A DNA stretch of 64,000 nucleotides from NCBI GenBank assembly GCA_024970065.1, contig CP103908.1, positions 1,798,001 through 1,862,000 on the forward strand, written 5' to 3'. This DNA comes from Pediococcus acidilactici. Its GTDB lineage: Bacteria > Bacillota > Bacilli > Lactobacillales > Lactobacillaceae. Below the pieces are notes generated by a model. It did not search any database and had not been told where the DNA came from. It saw nothing but the letters and a program-made list of their open reading frames with translations. The translations under genes and the position numbers were made by a program. Positions 1-9,651 of the stretch are shown here, piece by piece (the first letter of the stretch is position 1; the number at the start of each line of letters is the position of its first letter).

Positions 1-930
1 TTTTCGTTTTTACCACCGTTAAATTGGTCATCAAAGCTTGCCAAATTGCCTTAGTATCGGTAAACCGATGGTCTGTTTTGGCCCCTAAAACCACGCTAAT
101 CACTCGTCGATGGTTAATCTCTCCGGTAGCCGCGAAATCTTCCCCCGCCGCTAACGAAGTTCCGGTTTTTAAGCCATCCAGGTGGTAACGCTGGTCATAC
201 TGGGCTCCCCCAGGCAATAATTCGTTATGGTTGATCATGGTTACTTTGTCACTACCAGTATTAAAATCCAATTTTTGAATTTTGGTAATCTTTAAAATTT
301 CTGGAAATTCTTTTAAAACGTGCTGGATCACCACTGCCATGTCGTTAGCGGACATTTGGTTTTCAGCGTTTTTCGGGGAACCCGGATATTTTTCTGCGCC
401 GACCTGATTTTCTAGTAACCCCGCCGCGTTATATAGTTTGGCATCGTTGATTCCCCAGCCCTTTACGGTAGCACGCATTTCATCGACAAACTTCTGTGAA
501 CTACCTGCTTGTGCTTTACCTAACGCGATAATTGCGGCATTCGCCGAATAAATCAACGAAGCATCCAGCAAATTTTTGACGGTGTAAGTTTTTCCCGCCG
601 TTAAAGGAACGTTCGTCAACTCGTTGTTTTCGCTAATTTTAGCAATGTCGGCGTTAATTTTCACCGGTTGATCCCACCGCATTTTACCACTTTGGACACT
701 TTTCATAATTAGATAAGCTGAAAGAACTTTCGACATCGAGGCAATCGGTAACACCTGATCCGCGTGTTTATCGTACAAAACTTGGCCCGTTTCTTCATCA
801 ATCGCTAACGCTGCTTTAGCCGTTACTTGCGGATTTACCAGTGACGACGTTTGCATAGCAGCCGCAGCCGGCGTAATCCCGGTGGCAAACAACAAAAACG
901 TCGCAATCATTAATAATACTTTCTTCATTT
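1..930 (-). CDS. dacA: D-alanyl-D-alanine carboxypeptidase (PBP5-like, 3' end outside window)
   Basis: Serine DD-carboxypeptidase that trims the terminal D-Ala from peptidoglycan stem peptides at the outer face of the membrane. Translating the reverse strand from 930 gives a signal peptide (MKKVLLMIATFLL, then a small-residue AAAAM cleavage region) followed by the three penicillin-binding motifs in order: SMSK (SxxK nucleophile), SAN (SxN) and KTG. The reading frame is open through base 1, so the C-terminal part (PBP5 C-domain and membrane anchor) is missing from the window. An AAAGGGAG ribosome binding site precedes the ATG. It lies about 140 bases downstream of a two-component system on the same strand, which may regulate it. 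Family assignment is secure. Confidence 0.93.
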
Positions 931-1072
931 CTACTCCCTTTAATACCTATGTAATCAAAAACGCTAGTTGTCCAATTTTTTGCTAACTTAACCGTTAATA
1001 GAACGGCTTCCACCATTCCATTTACGTTAATTAGCCCAATTGACCACTAGCGTTCTCGCCATTTTTATTTTT

Positions 1073-2218
1073 TTACTTGCTAGTTGGCTGCGCCCCCCGC
1101 ACCGGTTGCTTTAAAGGCAACTGGATGATAAAACTAGTTCGCTTATCATTCGAATGGGCCTCAATAGTACCATTATGCATCTCGACAATGCTTTGCGCAA
1201 TTGCCAACCCAAGTCCCGTTCCACCAGTTGCTTTAGAACGCGAGCCTTCCACCCGGTAGAATCGATCAAAGAGTTTCCCCAGCGCCTGGGCGGGAACCTT
1301 CTGCCCATCGTTAGCCACCTCAAAAATAACCGTGTCGTTAATCTGGTGTGCGTTTAGGTAAATATTCTTCCCACTGGTACCATATTTCAGCGCATTGGTA
1401 ATTAAATTATTGAACACGCGGCCAATCTTTTCAGCGTCCCCCATCATTTCCAAATCCTCCGGAACGCACGTCGAAGTGATCACAAATCCCTTTTGCTTTG
1501 CTTCTAATTCGAAACTAGCCGCCAACTGCTGCAACATGGAGTCCACGTGAATCTTATTGTAATTTAGCTTAGGATTGGATTGACTAACTTTCGTGTACTC
1601 AAATAAATCTTCCACGAGCGATTTCATCTGGACCGACTTCAAATACGCCGTGTGCGTGTACTTAAGGATGTCCTCGGTGCTCTGGTACTGATGGTCCTCA
1701 ATTAGGCGTAGATAGCCAATAATTGACGTCAACGGCGTCCGTAAATCATGAGACACGTTGGTAATCAAGTCATCCTTAGATTGTTTAAGCGCCCGTTCTT
1801 CTTCCATCGAACTAATTACACTATCTACTAGCGAGTTCACACTGTCGACGACCCGTTGGTGATCTCCACTCAGTTCAAACGGGATTCGATGATCAAAATG
1901 CCCGTTTGCAATGTAATGTAATTCCGCGATAATGTGCCGCAGTTGCATCTGTTTATAACGACGTTCTAGTCGCCAATACAGTACGCCTAAATCAGCTAAA
2001 AACATCACGGCAATGAAAATATTCTGGTAACTCCAAATTTGGATTCCACCAATGCTAATGGAATTTTTAACCAAGAAAATGGCATTAGACAATGCAGGAT
2101 TGGTTTTTAACGCGCCATCAATCAAAATAAAAACTGATAAATTTAGTAACAGCAAAAGGATAATTGTAATAATCCCTTCGCCAAATAATTCGTATTTTTC
2201 ACGACCCGTTAACTTCAT
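1073..2218 (-). CDS. sensor histidine kinase (EnvZ/VanS type)
   Basis: Membrane histidine kinase of 381 residues. Two transmembrane segments (about 14-34 and 63-82) flank a short extracytoplasmic loop. A HAMP-like linker follows (about 84-140), then a HisKA domain with phospho-acceptor H157 in NVSHDLRTPLTS, and a C-terminal HATPase with N, G1 (DNGQKVP variant) and G2 (GTGLGLAI) boxes. The very small sensor loop suggests it senses a membrane or cell-wall signal. Its start lies 18 bases past the response regulator stop, so the pair is one operon. The next gene is dacA, which suggests a cell-envelope regulon; that part is inference. The specific ligand cannot be told from sequence. Confidence 0.92.
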   Translation of the reverse strand: MKLTGREKYELFGEGIITIILLLLLNLSVFILIDGALKTNPALSNAIFLVKNSISIGGIQIWSYQNIFIAVMFLADLGVLYWRLERRYKQMQLRHIIAELHYIANGHFDHRIPFELSGDHQRVVDSVNSLVDSVISSMEEERALKQSKDDLITNVSHDLRTPLTSIIGYLRLIEDHQYQSTEDILKYTHTAYLKSVQMKSLVEDLFEYTKVSQSNPKLNYNKIHVDSMLQQLAASFELEAKQKGFVITSTCVPEDLEMMGDAEKIGRVFNNLITNALKYGTSGKNIYLNAHQINDTVIFEVANDGQKVPAQALGKLFDRFYRVEGSRSKATGGTGLGLAIAQSIVEMHNGTIEAHSNDKRTSFIIQLPLKQPVRGAQPTSK

Positions 2219-2236
2219 TTACTTGCTCCCCAAAAT

Positions 2237-2926
2237 CTAGTGTGCAACCACTTTGTAACCCACGCCCCAGACGGTTTCAATCACCTTTTCGCCGCCCGTA
2301 GCTTCTTCGATCTTATCTCGTAAATGACTTACGTGGACCATGACCGTTTTTGCAGAAATCACACTTTCTTGTTGCCAAACCCGCTCAAAAATTTCGTCCG
2401 CAGAAAAAACGCGGTTAGGATGGCTAGCTAACAAGTACAAAATTCCGAATTCCAGTGCCGTTAGTTGCACCGACTTGCCTGCCAAAGTTTTAACTTCGTG
2501 AGAATCACTATTGATGGTCAACGGACCAATGTCCAAAATTTCGGGCGCATTGTCCGTCACGTCCTTTTCGCTACGCCGTAATAGTGACTTAACCCGGGCC
2601 ATTACTTCCAACGGGTTAAACGGTTTGGTAACGTAATCGTCCGCCCCAGTTAGCAACCCCTTAATTTTGTCCATGTCGTCAGTCTTTGCCGACAACATCA
2701 ATATTGGCAATTCCGAGTCTTTGCGTACTTCACGAACCACCTGCATCCCGTCCATTTCAGGCATCATGATGTCTAGGATCATGAGCTTGATGTCTGGGTC
2801 AGTGTGCAACTTTGTTAAGGCTTCCTTACCATTGTAAGCTAACACGGGTTCGTAACCTTCGTTTTTAATGTAAATATCTAATAATTCAACAATTTCTTTA
2901 TCATCATCGACTACTAAAATTTTCAT
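2237..2926 (-). CDS. OmpR/PhoB-family response regulator
   Basis: Response regulator of 229 residues, the usual length. The receiver domain (1-120) has the acidic pair D8/D9, phospho-acceptor D52 in MILDIMMPEMDG, and K103-type and T/S switch residues. The C-terminal winged-helix DNA-binding domain (about 130-228) ends in the typical VIETVWGVGYKV motif. It is the first gene of the operon and the cognate kinase follows directly. A TATAGT -10-like hexamer lies just upstream near 2960 on the reverse strand, but the -35 is poor. Targets are not shown by the sequence; the downstream carboxypeptidase is the simplest candidate. Confidence 0.93.
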   Translation of the reverse strand: MKILVVDDDKEIVELLDIYIKNEGYEPVLAYNGKEALTKLHTDPDIKLMILDIMMPEMDGMQVVREVRKDSELPILMLSAKTDDMDKIKGLLTGADDYVTKPFNPLEVMARVKSLLRRSEKDVTDNAPEILDIGPLTINSDSHEVKTLAGKSVQLTALEFGILYLLASHPNRVFSADEIFERVWQQESVISAKTVMVHVSHLRDKIEEATGGEKVIETVWGVGYKVVAH

Positions 2927-3044
2927 GGTTTATCCCCTTTAAAATTTACGCTCATTTACTATAGTCTAGCAAATTTGGGAACAAATGCCCGAATTTAAGC
3001 AAGTTTTTTTAGTAATCCTTAAAAACTACCGAAAACATCCGGTT

Positions 3045-3539
3045 TTATCCAATCGCTCCCTCTAATTTTAGTAGGCGGTACTTCATGGCGATGCCACCCC
3101 GATACTGGCCAACCTGCCCACTTTTTAAAACCACGCGGTGACACGGGACCACGATCAACAATGGGTTCCGTGCGACGGCCGTCGCGACGGCGCGCACCGC
3201 GCTTGGCCGCTTAATTCGTTGCGCTAATGCGGAATAGCTAAGCGTGGTTCCCCACGGAATTTTTACTAACGCTTCCCAAACCAAGCGTTGCAACCCGGTC
3301 CCGTTTTCCATATCGAGGGGTAAGCCAAACTGACGCCGACTTCCTTGTAGGTATTCCGCAATTTGGTGTTTTGCCGCCTGATTAATAACTTCGTCTTGAA
3401 CCAGTGTAGCGGCTGGATAAAATTCATACATTTCAGTTAAGTCAGCATTCGGGGTGCCCACAAAAGCCAATCCCCTTTCAGTAGATCCTAGGTAATAACG
3501 GTTGGTTCCGGCGACTAGCGCCGAATAGTAAATTTTCAT
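3045..3539 (-). CDS. ogt: methylated-DNA--protein-cysteine methyltransferase
   Basis: Suicide repair protein that removes O6-alkyl groups from guanine by transfer to its own cysteine. The 164-residue product has the active-site PCHRVV motif and downstream GxYxxG-like QYRGGIAMKYRLLKLE. The frame is open further upstream, but the ATG at 3539 has a GAGGAGGAAC ribosome binding site. The extra N-terminal stretch (from 3707) would be translated through an intergenic hairpin repeat, so I reject it. The gene stands alone between the guaB terminator region and the two-component operon. Confidence 0.92.
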   Translation of the reverse strand: MKIYYSALVAGTNRYYLGSTERGLAFVGTPNADLTEMYEFYPAATLVQDEVINQAAKHQIAEYLQGSRRQFGLPLDMENGTGLQRLVWEALVKIPWGTTLSYSALAQRIKRPSAVRAVATAVARNPLLIVVPCHRVVLKSGQVGQYRGGIAMKYRLLKLEGAIG

Positions 3540-3559
3540 CTTGTTCCTCCTCGAAATCA

Positions 3560-3735
3560 AGTTACGGAGTGTATAAAAAAGAGCGGGACAAAAGTCGGTT
3601 AATTTGTGAGCTTTAATTGAAAATCGACCATTATGCCTGAATTTAGCATTAATGGTCGATTTTGGCTTAAGCGGAATAAACTGGCTTTGGGCTCTGTTAA
3701 AGCCCATACCCCAAACTGATTTTTAAAAAGGATTT
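3560..3735. repeat. intergenic palindromic element downstream of guaB
   Basis: This 170-base stretch carries two stem-loops. The first has arms 3620-3636 and 3646-3663, which pair over 17-18 bases with one bulged A (core ATCGACCAT / ATGGTCGAT). The second has arms TGGGCT (3688-3693) and AGCCCA (3701-3706). A GAGCGGGACAAAAGTC string at about 3580 resembles interspersed intergenic elements seen in lactobacilli. It probably ends guaB transcription and may be a dispersed repeat, but no second full copy is visible in this window. Confidence 0.55.
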
Positions 3736-3773
3736 TTTTAGTTTTTCCAGCTTCTTTTTAGTTAATATTCAAT

Positions 3774-4928
<1,155 letters not shown>

Positions 4929-4942
4929 TTATTTATCTAAAA

Positions 4943-5641
4943 CTATAGTAGACCGCCAACAATGTGAAACTTTCGTCTAAGATACCACCGACCGGCAAAG
5001 GCTGCAACCGCTAATATGATGTAGCCAGCCAACGGTAGCATCGGATTAATTGCTGGTGGCAATGCTCCAAAGGCCGTGTAGAAGATAATCCACAAAATTA
5101 CCGCCAATACGGTAATCCCAGCTTGTTTCCACAAGGAAGGTCGTTTTTTACGGTTAACAAATAACCGGTAAATGTAGGCAATCCCCAATCCACCAACTGC
5201 TGAAGTCAAGATAATTGCCAAAATTCCGGCCGGTCCAGGAGCTGCCTGAACCGATTTTGGTTGAATTAACATCATTAACGCGTACATTGCCGCAAAAAGG
5301 GCCATGAAAATAAGGCCATTATCAGCGGCGCGAAGCCAGATGTTATTGCTTTGGGCTTCCATCTTAGCCTTCTTAGGGCCTTCCACAATTGCTTTAAAAC
5401 GGTCGGTTGGGGTTCCAAACAACTGTTTTGCGGTCGTTCCCGTTTTTTGTCCCTCCAACAATTGGGTTTCCGTGTCGATTAACGCAGCTTGGCGTTGTTC
5501 GTCACTTAACTTGCTTGCCTGTAATTCCTTACGCAAGCGGTGCATGAAATCGGCGTTACGCTTAGTTAATTCCGTTGATTGCTTATGTTCAGGACGCGAA
5601 TGCCGTTGTTGCGCACCCGCGTTACGTGGTTCTTCACTCAT
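4943..5641 (-). CDS. DUF1129 family membrane protein
   Basis: Integral membrane protein of 232 residues with unknown function. A hydrophilic, charged N-terminal third (about 1-95, rich in R, E, Q) precedes four predicted membrane segments (about 104-125, 138-160, 173-193 and 200-218). The last residues are basic. The position between ychF and guaB is the conserved location of DUF1129 genes in Lactobacillaceae. It shares a strand with both and is separated by only 26 bases on each side, so co-transcription is likely. No catalytic motif is visible. Confidence 0.82.
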   Translation of the reverse strand: MSEEPRNAGAQQRHSRPEHKQSTELTKRNADFMHRLRKELQASKLSDEQRQAALIDTETQLLEGQKTGTTAKQLFGTPTDRFKAIVEGPKKAKMEAQSNNIWLRAADNGLIFMALFAAMYALMMLIQPKSVQAAPGPAGILAIILTSAVGGLGIAYIYRLFVNRKKRPSLWKQAGITVLAVILWIIFYTAFGALPPAINPMLPLAGYIILAVAAFAGRWYLRRKFHIVGGLL

Positions 5642-5667
5642 TTTTTATTGCTCCTCATCCAGTAATT

Positions 5668-6774
5668 TTATACGTTGAAGCGGAATTCGATAATGTCACC
5701 ATCTTGGACATGGTAATCCTTACCTTCTAGACGCAAGCGTCCCGCTTCTCGAACCGCTTGCATGCTGCCATACTTATCCAAGTCGTCAAACGAAACGGTT
5801 TCCGCACGGATAAAGCCGCGTTCAAAGTCCGAATGAATAATTCCCGCCGTTTGCGGTGCCGTCATGCCCTTCTTGAACGTCCAGGCGCGAGTTTCCTTAC
5901 CACCCGCCGTGAAGAAAGTTTGCAAGCCTAGTAGGTTGTAAGAAGCTTGGATCAAGCGGTTTAATCCAGGTTCTTCAATTCCTTCTGCTTCAAGGAATTC
6001 AGCTTTTTCGTCATCTTCAAGTTCCGCAATTTCTTGTTCGGTTTCGGCAGAAATCCCTAAAACTTGGGCGTCTGGATCCACTTCGGCAACGTAATCTTTG
6101 ATTTCCTTAAAGTACTTGGAGCTTTCTGGATCAGCCATGTCATCTTCGGCAATGTTAGCTACGTAAAGCACTGGCTTTGTAGTTAACAAGAATAAGCCCT
6201 TCACAATTGGCATTTCAGCTTCGTCAAATTCCACTGCCCGAGCTGGTTTGCCGGCTTCAAGAACCGGGTGCAATTTTTCCAGCACTGCCAATTCAGCCAA
6301 AGCGTCCTTGTCACGACCCTTAGCTGCCCGTTGTACCTTAGCTAGTCGCTTTTCAACGCTTTCTAAATCTGCCAAGCTTAATTCCATATTAATGGTTTCA
6401 ATATCTTCGATAGGGTCGACTTTACCAGACACCGTGGTGATGTTGTCATCATCAAAAGCGCGCACTACGTGAACAATCGCGTCCACTTGTCGAATGTTTT
6501 CTAGGAACTTATTTCCGAGCCCCTCACCCTTACTTGCTCCCTTAACAATCCCCGCAATATCGGTAAATTCAAAGGTCGTGTGCACAATTTTCTTTGCCGG
6601 AATAATTTCTTGGATCCGCGCTAACCGTGCATCGGGAACCTCTACCATTCCCACGTTAGGATCAATCGTCGCAAACGGATAGTTCGCCATTTCGGCGCCC
6701 GCCTTTGTAATTGCGTTAAATAAGGTTGACTTACCAACGTTAGGCAAGCCCACAATACCAGCTGTTAATGACAT
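5668..6774 (-). CDS. ychF: ribosome-binding ATPase YchF (Obg-like)
   Basis: Translation-linked P-loop NTPase of 368 residues, close to the family's usual 363-366. It has the G1 motif GLPNVGKST (near residue 8), a G3 motif DIAG, the divergent G4 (NIAE in place of NKxD) that shifts preference to ATP, a central coiled coil (about 130-200), and a C-terminal TGS domain ending in GDIIEFRFNV. It is likely transcribed from its own promoter, because a terminator-like hairpin separates it from the DUF951 gene upstream. It heads a ychF-DUF1129-guaB run. Confidence 0.97.
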   Translation of the reverse strand: MSLTAGIVGLPNVGKSTLFNAITKAGAEMANYPFATIDPNVGMVEVPDARLARIQEIIPAKKIVHTTFEFTDIAGIVKGASKGEGLGNKFLENIRQVDAIVHVVRAFDDDNITTVSGKVDPIEDIETINMELSLADLESVEKRLAKVQRAAKGRDKDALAELAVLEKLHPVLEAGKPARAVEFDEAEMPIVKGLFLLTTKPVLYVANIAEDDMADPESSKYFKEIKDYVAEVDPDAQVLGISAETEQEIAELEDDEKAEFLEAEGIEEPGLNRLIQASYNLLGLQTFFTAGGKETRAWTFKKGMTAPQTAGIIHSDFERGFIRAETVSFDDLDKYGSMQAVREAGRLRLEGKDYHVQDGDIIEFRFNV

Positions 6775-7160
6775 GTTAATTACACTTTCCTTTCAAAATT
6801 GCGTGTTCTTGTTTCTATGGTATCAAAAAAATGGTCTAGATAATAGGTGGTGACTGGATTAAAAACGGCAATCCAGAAAATGTTTTTCCTTTACTTTGCA
6901 GATGTATTTGCCTCGTAAAAATGAAAAGACGGCGTCCTGTTACCCGCTTTTTTAACCCAAAATAAAAAATGCTCATCCTTTCCCTGAAAATTAAACCACC
7001 ACTACGTATTCAGTGCTCCAAGCTTTTTCAATTTATTTTATAAAAAAGAACACATCCCCCTTTTTACTTTCCAAAACTTAACGAAAAGCAACTGACAATG
7101 TGTTCTCTATATTCACTACGCAAAATGATGTTTGCTGTCCCAAATTTTGATCAGCACCGT
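6775..7160. other. intergenic region between ychF and DUF951
   Basis: 386 bases with no convincing open frame on either strand. It contains the terminator of the upstream operon (7046-7106) and must hold the ychF promoter, which I could not fix with confidence. Confidence 0.6.
7040..7106 (-). terminator. intrinsic terminator of rsmG-parB-DUF951
   Basis: Nine-base perfect arms AGAACACAT (7047-7055) and ATGTGTTCT (7098-7106) enclose a loop of about 42 bases. Read on the minus strand, the stem is followed by TTTTTTATA. The long loop is unusual for an intrinsic terminator, but the position fits the operon end. Confidence 0.6.
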
Positions 7161-7361
7161 TTAAAGCTCGTCTTCATTGGGTCTTTCAGCAACCACCTTT
7201 TTCAGTTTTTGTTCAAATTCCCGCCGTTTAAGCATCACAATGTGCCGACAACCTAAACACTTCATTTTTATATCCATCCCTAAACGGATAATTTCCCACC
7301 GGTTAGTTCCGCAAGCATGGTTCTTCTTCATTTGAACAACGTTATGCAAATCGTATTCCAT
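7161..7361 (-). CDS. DUF951 family protein
   Basis: Small protein of 66 residues in the conserved DUF951 family, whose function is unknown. It has the family pattern of a MKK-xHxCGxNxW segment (MKKNHACGTNRW) followed by a CxxCxH-type knuckle (MKCLGCRHIVM), which looks like a compact metal or nucleic-acid binding fold. The ATG is preceded by GGAGGAAGA. It sits 13 bases after parB in the conserved parB-DUF951-ychF order of Firmicutes. Confidence 0.88.
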   Translation of the reverse strand: MEYDLHNVVQMKKNHACGTNRWEIIRLGMDIKMKCLGCRHIVMLKRREFEQKLKKVVAERPNEDEL

Positions 7362-7374
7362 GGTATCTTCCTCC

Positions 7375-8226
7375 CTAATCTAGTGAAATATGTAGCAGTT
7401 CTAAAATGCGGTTTAAATCGCTCATCGATTCGTAATTAATTTCAATTTTACCCTTCTGTTTTGACCGGGCCACCACTAGGGCTTTAGTGCCTAGCCGCTC
7501 TGCTAGTTGGTTTTCAACTTCCCTAATGAACGGGGATTTATGTTGTTGCACCACTTTTGCGGTTGCCTTGGGTGTTTTTGTCGCGTTAATCTGGTTGACG
7601 ATTTTTTCCAGTTGCCGCACCGTTAATCCTTCTTGGACCGTCCGCTGGGCAAGCTTTTCTATCTGGCGTTCTTGTTTAACCCCTAATAACGTTCGAGCTT
7701 GCCCCATGGAAATTTCGCCAGCTTGTAAAAGCTCTTTGACCGCGGTCGGTAACCCGAGCAGTCGCAAATAATTAGCGATGTATGGTCGACTTTTTCCTAG
7801 CCGCTCGGAAACTTGCGCTTGGGTCAGCCCCAGCTCCTTAATCATTGCTTGATAGGCTTCCGCTTCTTCTAACGGGCTTAGGTCCTCACGCTGCAAGTTT
7901 TCAACGATCGCGGCTTCTCGAGTAGTCTCGTCCGAAAAATCCCGGATAATTGCCGGAACCTCCGTTAACCCGGCAATAATACTAGCCCGGTACCGTCGTT
8001 CGCCGGCAATAATTTCATACCGTTCCACGGCCGAAATTGGTTGGCGCAAAACTAACGGCTGGAAAATTCCCGATTCCTTAATCGAATTCGCCAGTTCCAC
8101 CAACTTTTTCCTGTCGAAAATTCGCCGTGGCTGAAACGGATTCGGCCGAATTTTATCTACTGCAATCATTTGGTAACTAGCATTTTCTGGAACGTTCAGC
8201 TGTGCTTCTAATTGTTTCTCATTCAT
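7375..8226 (-). CDS. parB: chromosome-partitioning protein ParB/Spo0J, without ParA neighbour
   Basis: CTPase clamp that binds parS and loads condensin at the origin. The 283-residue protein has the N-terminal CTP-binding domain with the GERRYRA motif and ENLQREDLSPLEEAEAY, a central helix-turn-helix (LTQAQVSERLGKSRPYIANYLR, about 137-160), and a C-terminal dimerisation domain whose KGKIEINY...DLNRILELL end matches Spo0J rather than Noc. The usual soj/parA and noc genes are absent: rsmG abuts parB directly with a 9-base gap. Start is the ATG at 8226 with an AGAAGG site. Confidence 0.9.
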   Translation of the reverse strand: MNEKQLEAQLNVPENASYQMIAVDKIRPNPFQPRRIFDRKKLVELANSIKESGIFQPLVLRQPISAVERYEIIAGERRYRASIIAGLTEVPAIIRDFSDETTREAAIVENLQREDLSPLEEAEAYQAMIKELGLTQAQVSERLGKSRPYIANYLRLLGLPTAVKELLQAGEISMGQARTLLGVKQERQIEKLAQRTVQEGLTVRQLEKIVNQINATKTPKATAKVVQQHKSPFIREVENQLAERLGTKALVVARSKQKGKIEINYESMSDLNRILELLHISLD

Positions 8227-8235
8227 GATAACCTT

Positions 8236-8967
8236 CTATTTCTCGCCAATTGGATCTTTACTTGGAGTTCCCGGTTTCCGCGGATACTTATTCGGGGTCT
8301 CCTTTTTCTTTTCAATTACCACTAAATGCCGTTCATCACCGGTTATTGGCAACGTAAATTGTTGATCTTCTAATAATTTACCACCTAAAACTGCGATTGC
8401 TTGGCGACCATTTGCCAACTCTTGTTCGGTATGGGCCGCTTTCAGCGCAATAAAATGACCACCCTGCTTAACCAGTGGCAAACACAACTCACTTAACACG
8501 CTCAAGCGCGCCACTGCCCGGGCGGTAACTAGTGCAAAACTCGCACGGTATGGCGATTTTTTAGCACCGAAAGTTTCGGCCCGGTCGTGAACTAACTCCA
8601 CATCACTTAAGCCTAACTCGTCTACCAACCCCTGTAAAAACTTGATGCGTTTGTTCAAGGAATCCACGATGGTAACCTTCAAACTCGGCAACAATATTTT
8701 CATTGGCAACGACGGAAATCCCGCTCCGGCACCAACGTCGCATAGTGCGGTACCGGAAGTGAAAAACTGGGGAGCTTCTAACAAGGGGGTTACCGAGTCA
8801 TAAAAATGCTTAAGGTAAACTTCCTTTTCATCCGTAATTGCGGTTAGATTAACGTGTTCGTTTGTCTCCACCAATCGTTTATAATAAGTATCAAATTGCC
8901 CCATCTGGTGGTCGCTAATTTGCCACCCCCGTTTGGCAAGTGCTTGACGAAATTCTTCTGGATTCAT
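8236..8967 (-). CDS. rsmG: 16S rRNA (guanine527-N7)-methyltransferase
   Basis: SAM-dependent methyltransferase that modifies G527 in the 530 loop of 16S rRNA. The 243-residue protein has the family N-terminal helix bundle, NLTAI, the SAM-binding motif [17 protein letters not shown] (about 76-92), and the VTARAVARL motif (about 148-156). The C-terminal tail (about 225-243) is basic and proline-rich. A perfect AAGGAGAA site precedes the ATG. In Firmicutes rsmG normally sits near the origin next to noc/parAB; here only parB follows. Confidence 0.96.
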   Translation of the reverse strand: MNPEEFRQALAKRGWQISDHQMGQFDTYYKRLVETNEHVNLTAITDEKEVYLKHFYDSVTPLLEAPQFFTSGTALCDVGAGAGFPSLPMKILLPSLKVTIVDSLNKRIKFLQGLVDELGLSDVELVHDRAETFGAKKSPYRASFALVTARAVARLSVLSELCLPLVKQGGHFIALKAAHTEQELANGRQAIAVLGGKLLEDQQFTLPITGDERHLVVIEKKKETPNKYPRKPGTPSKDPIGEK

Positions 8968-8981
8968 CTTTTTTCTCCTTG

Positions 8982-9000
8982 TGAAACATTAATTGTTTCA
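8982..9000. promoter_or_regulatory. inverted repeat of parS-like half sites upstream of rsmG
   Basis: TGAAACA-TTAAT-TGTTTCA, a perfect 7-base inverted repeat 14 bases upstream of the rsmG start. The half sites equal those of the ParB site parS (consensus TGTTTCACGTGAAACA) but point in the everted orientation with a 5-base spacer, so this is not a canonical parS. It could be an operator or a degenerate ParB site. Confidence 0.35.
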
Positions 9001-9074
9001 TATTCCTAACTCCACTTTAACCAATTCCCGCACTTTTGGCAATAAGCCAATTTATATATGGAAGGAAGGATTAT

Positions 9075-9548
9075 ATGCAACCAACCATCCGTCCGGTAAG
9101 CGCGTTTACCCCGCAGCACTACGATCTATTGCTTTTGGCCGACCCCTCTTTCAAAAGCATCGCCAGTTACTTATCTAGCAGTACTGCTTTTGAAATGGTG
9201 TCTACAAACCGGCCCATCGGAATCATTGTCGTCCATTCTCTTGCTAACCAAGTTGCTGAAATTATGAACCTAGCCGTTTCCCCGGCGTTTCAAGGACGAC
9301 ATTATGGTAGTCAGTTGCTCGAGTTTGCCATCGACCACGCTTCTAAAGCGGGCTACCACAAACTTCAAATCAAGACTGGGTCAACTAGTTTTGCGCAACT
9401 ATATCTCTACCAAAAATGGGGCTTTCGCTGCACAAAGGTTTTACGCGACCATTTTGTTGACCCCGCTTATTACCCCGAACCGATTTATGAAAACCACCTG
9501 CACCTGCGTGATGCAATTGTTTTAGAACGTCCCCTGCCAAGACGCTAA
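9075..9548 (+). CDS. GNAT-family N-acetyltransferase
   Basis: Acetyl-CoA-dependent acyltransferase of 157 residues. The core contains the acetyl-CoA loop FQGRHYGSQLLEFAI (motif A, Q/RxxGxG/A variant) and a motif B region with YLYQKWGFR. The start at 9075 (MQPTIRP) has GGAAGGA 7-8 bases upstream; an in-frame ATG at 9036 has no such site. It is divergent from rsmG and followed by a strong bidirectional terminator, so it is monocistronic. The substrate is unknown. Confidence 0.88.
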   Translation: MQPTIRPVSAFTPQHYDLLLLADPSFKSIASYLSSSTAFEMVSTNRPIGIIVVHSLANQVAEIMNLAVSPAFQGRHYGSQLLEFAIDHASKAGYHKLQIKTGSTSFAQLYLYQKWGFRCTKVLRDHFVDPAYYPEPIYENHLHLRDAIVLERPLPRR

Positions 9549-9562
9549 AAATCATTTTCCAT

Positions 9563-9606
9563 AAAAAACCCCAACTAGAGTTTTCACTCGTAGCTGGGGT
9601 TTTATT
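9563..9606. terminator. bidirectional intrinsic terminator
   Basis: AAAACCCCA...TGGGGTTTT stem with runs of A and T on both sides, between the convergent GNAT and nucleoside hydrolase genes. Confidence 0.88.
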
Positions 9607-9651
9607 TTGGCAGTTCATAAACTGTAATTCCTAGGTGGCATAATTAAAAGC

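Noticed and set aside
3540..3707. In-frame N-terminal extension of ogt
   Set aside because: It runs through the palindromic intergenic element and has no ribosome binding site; the ATG at 3539 has GAGGAGG.
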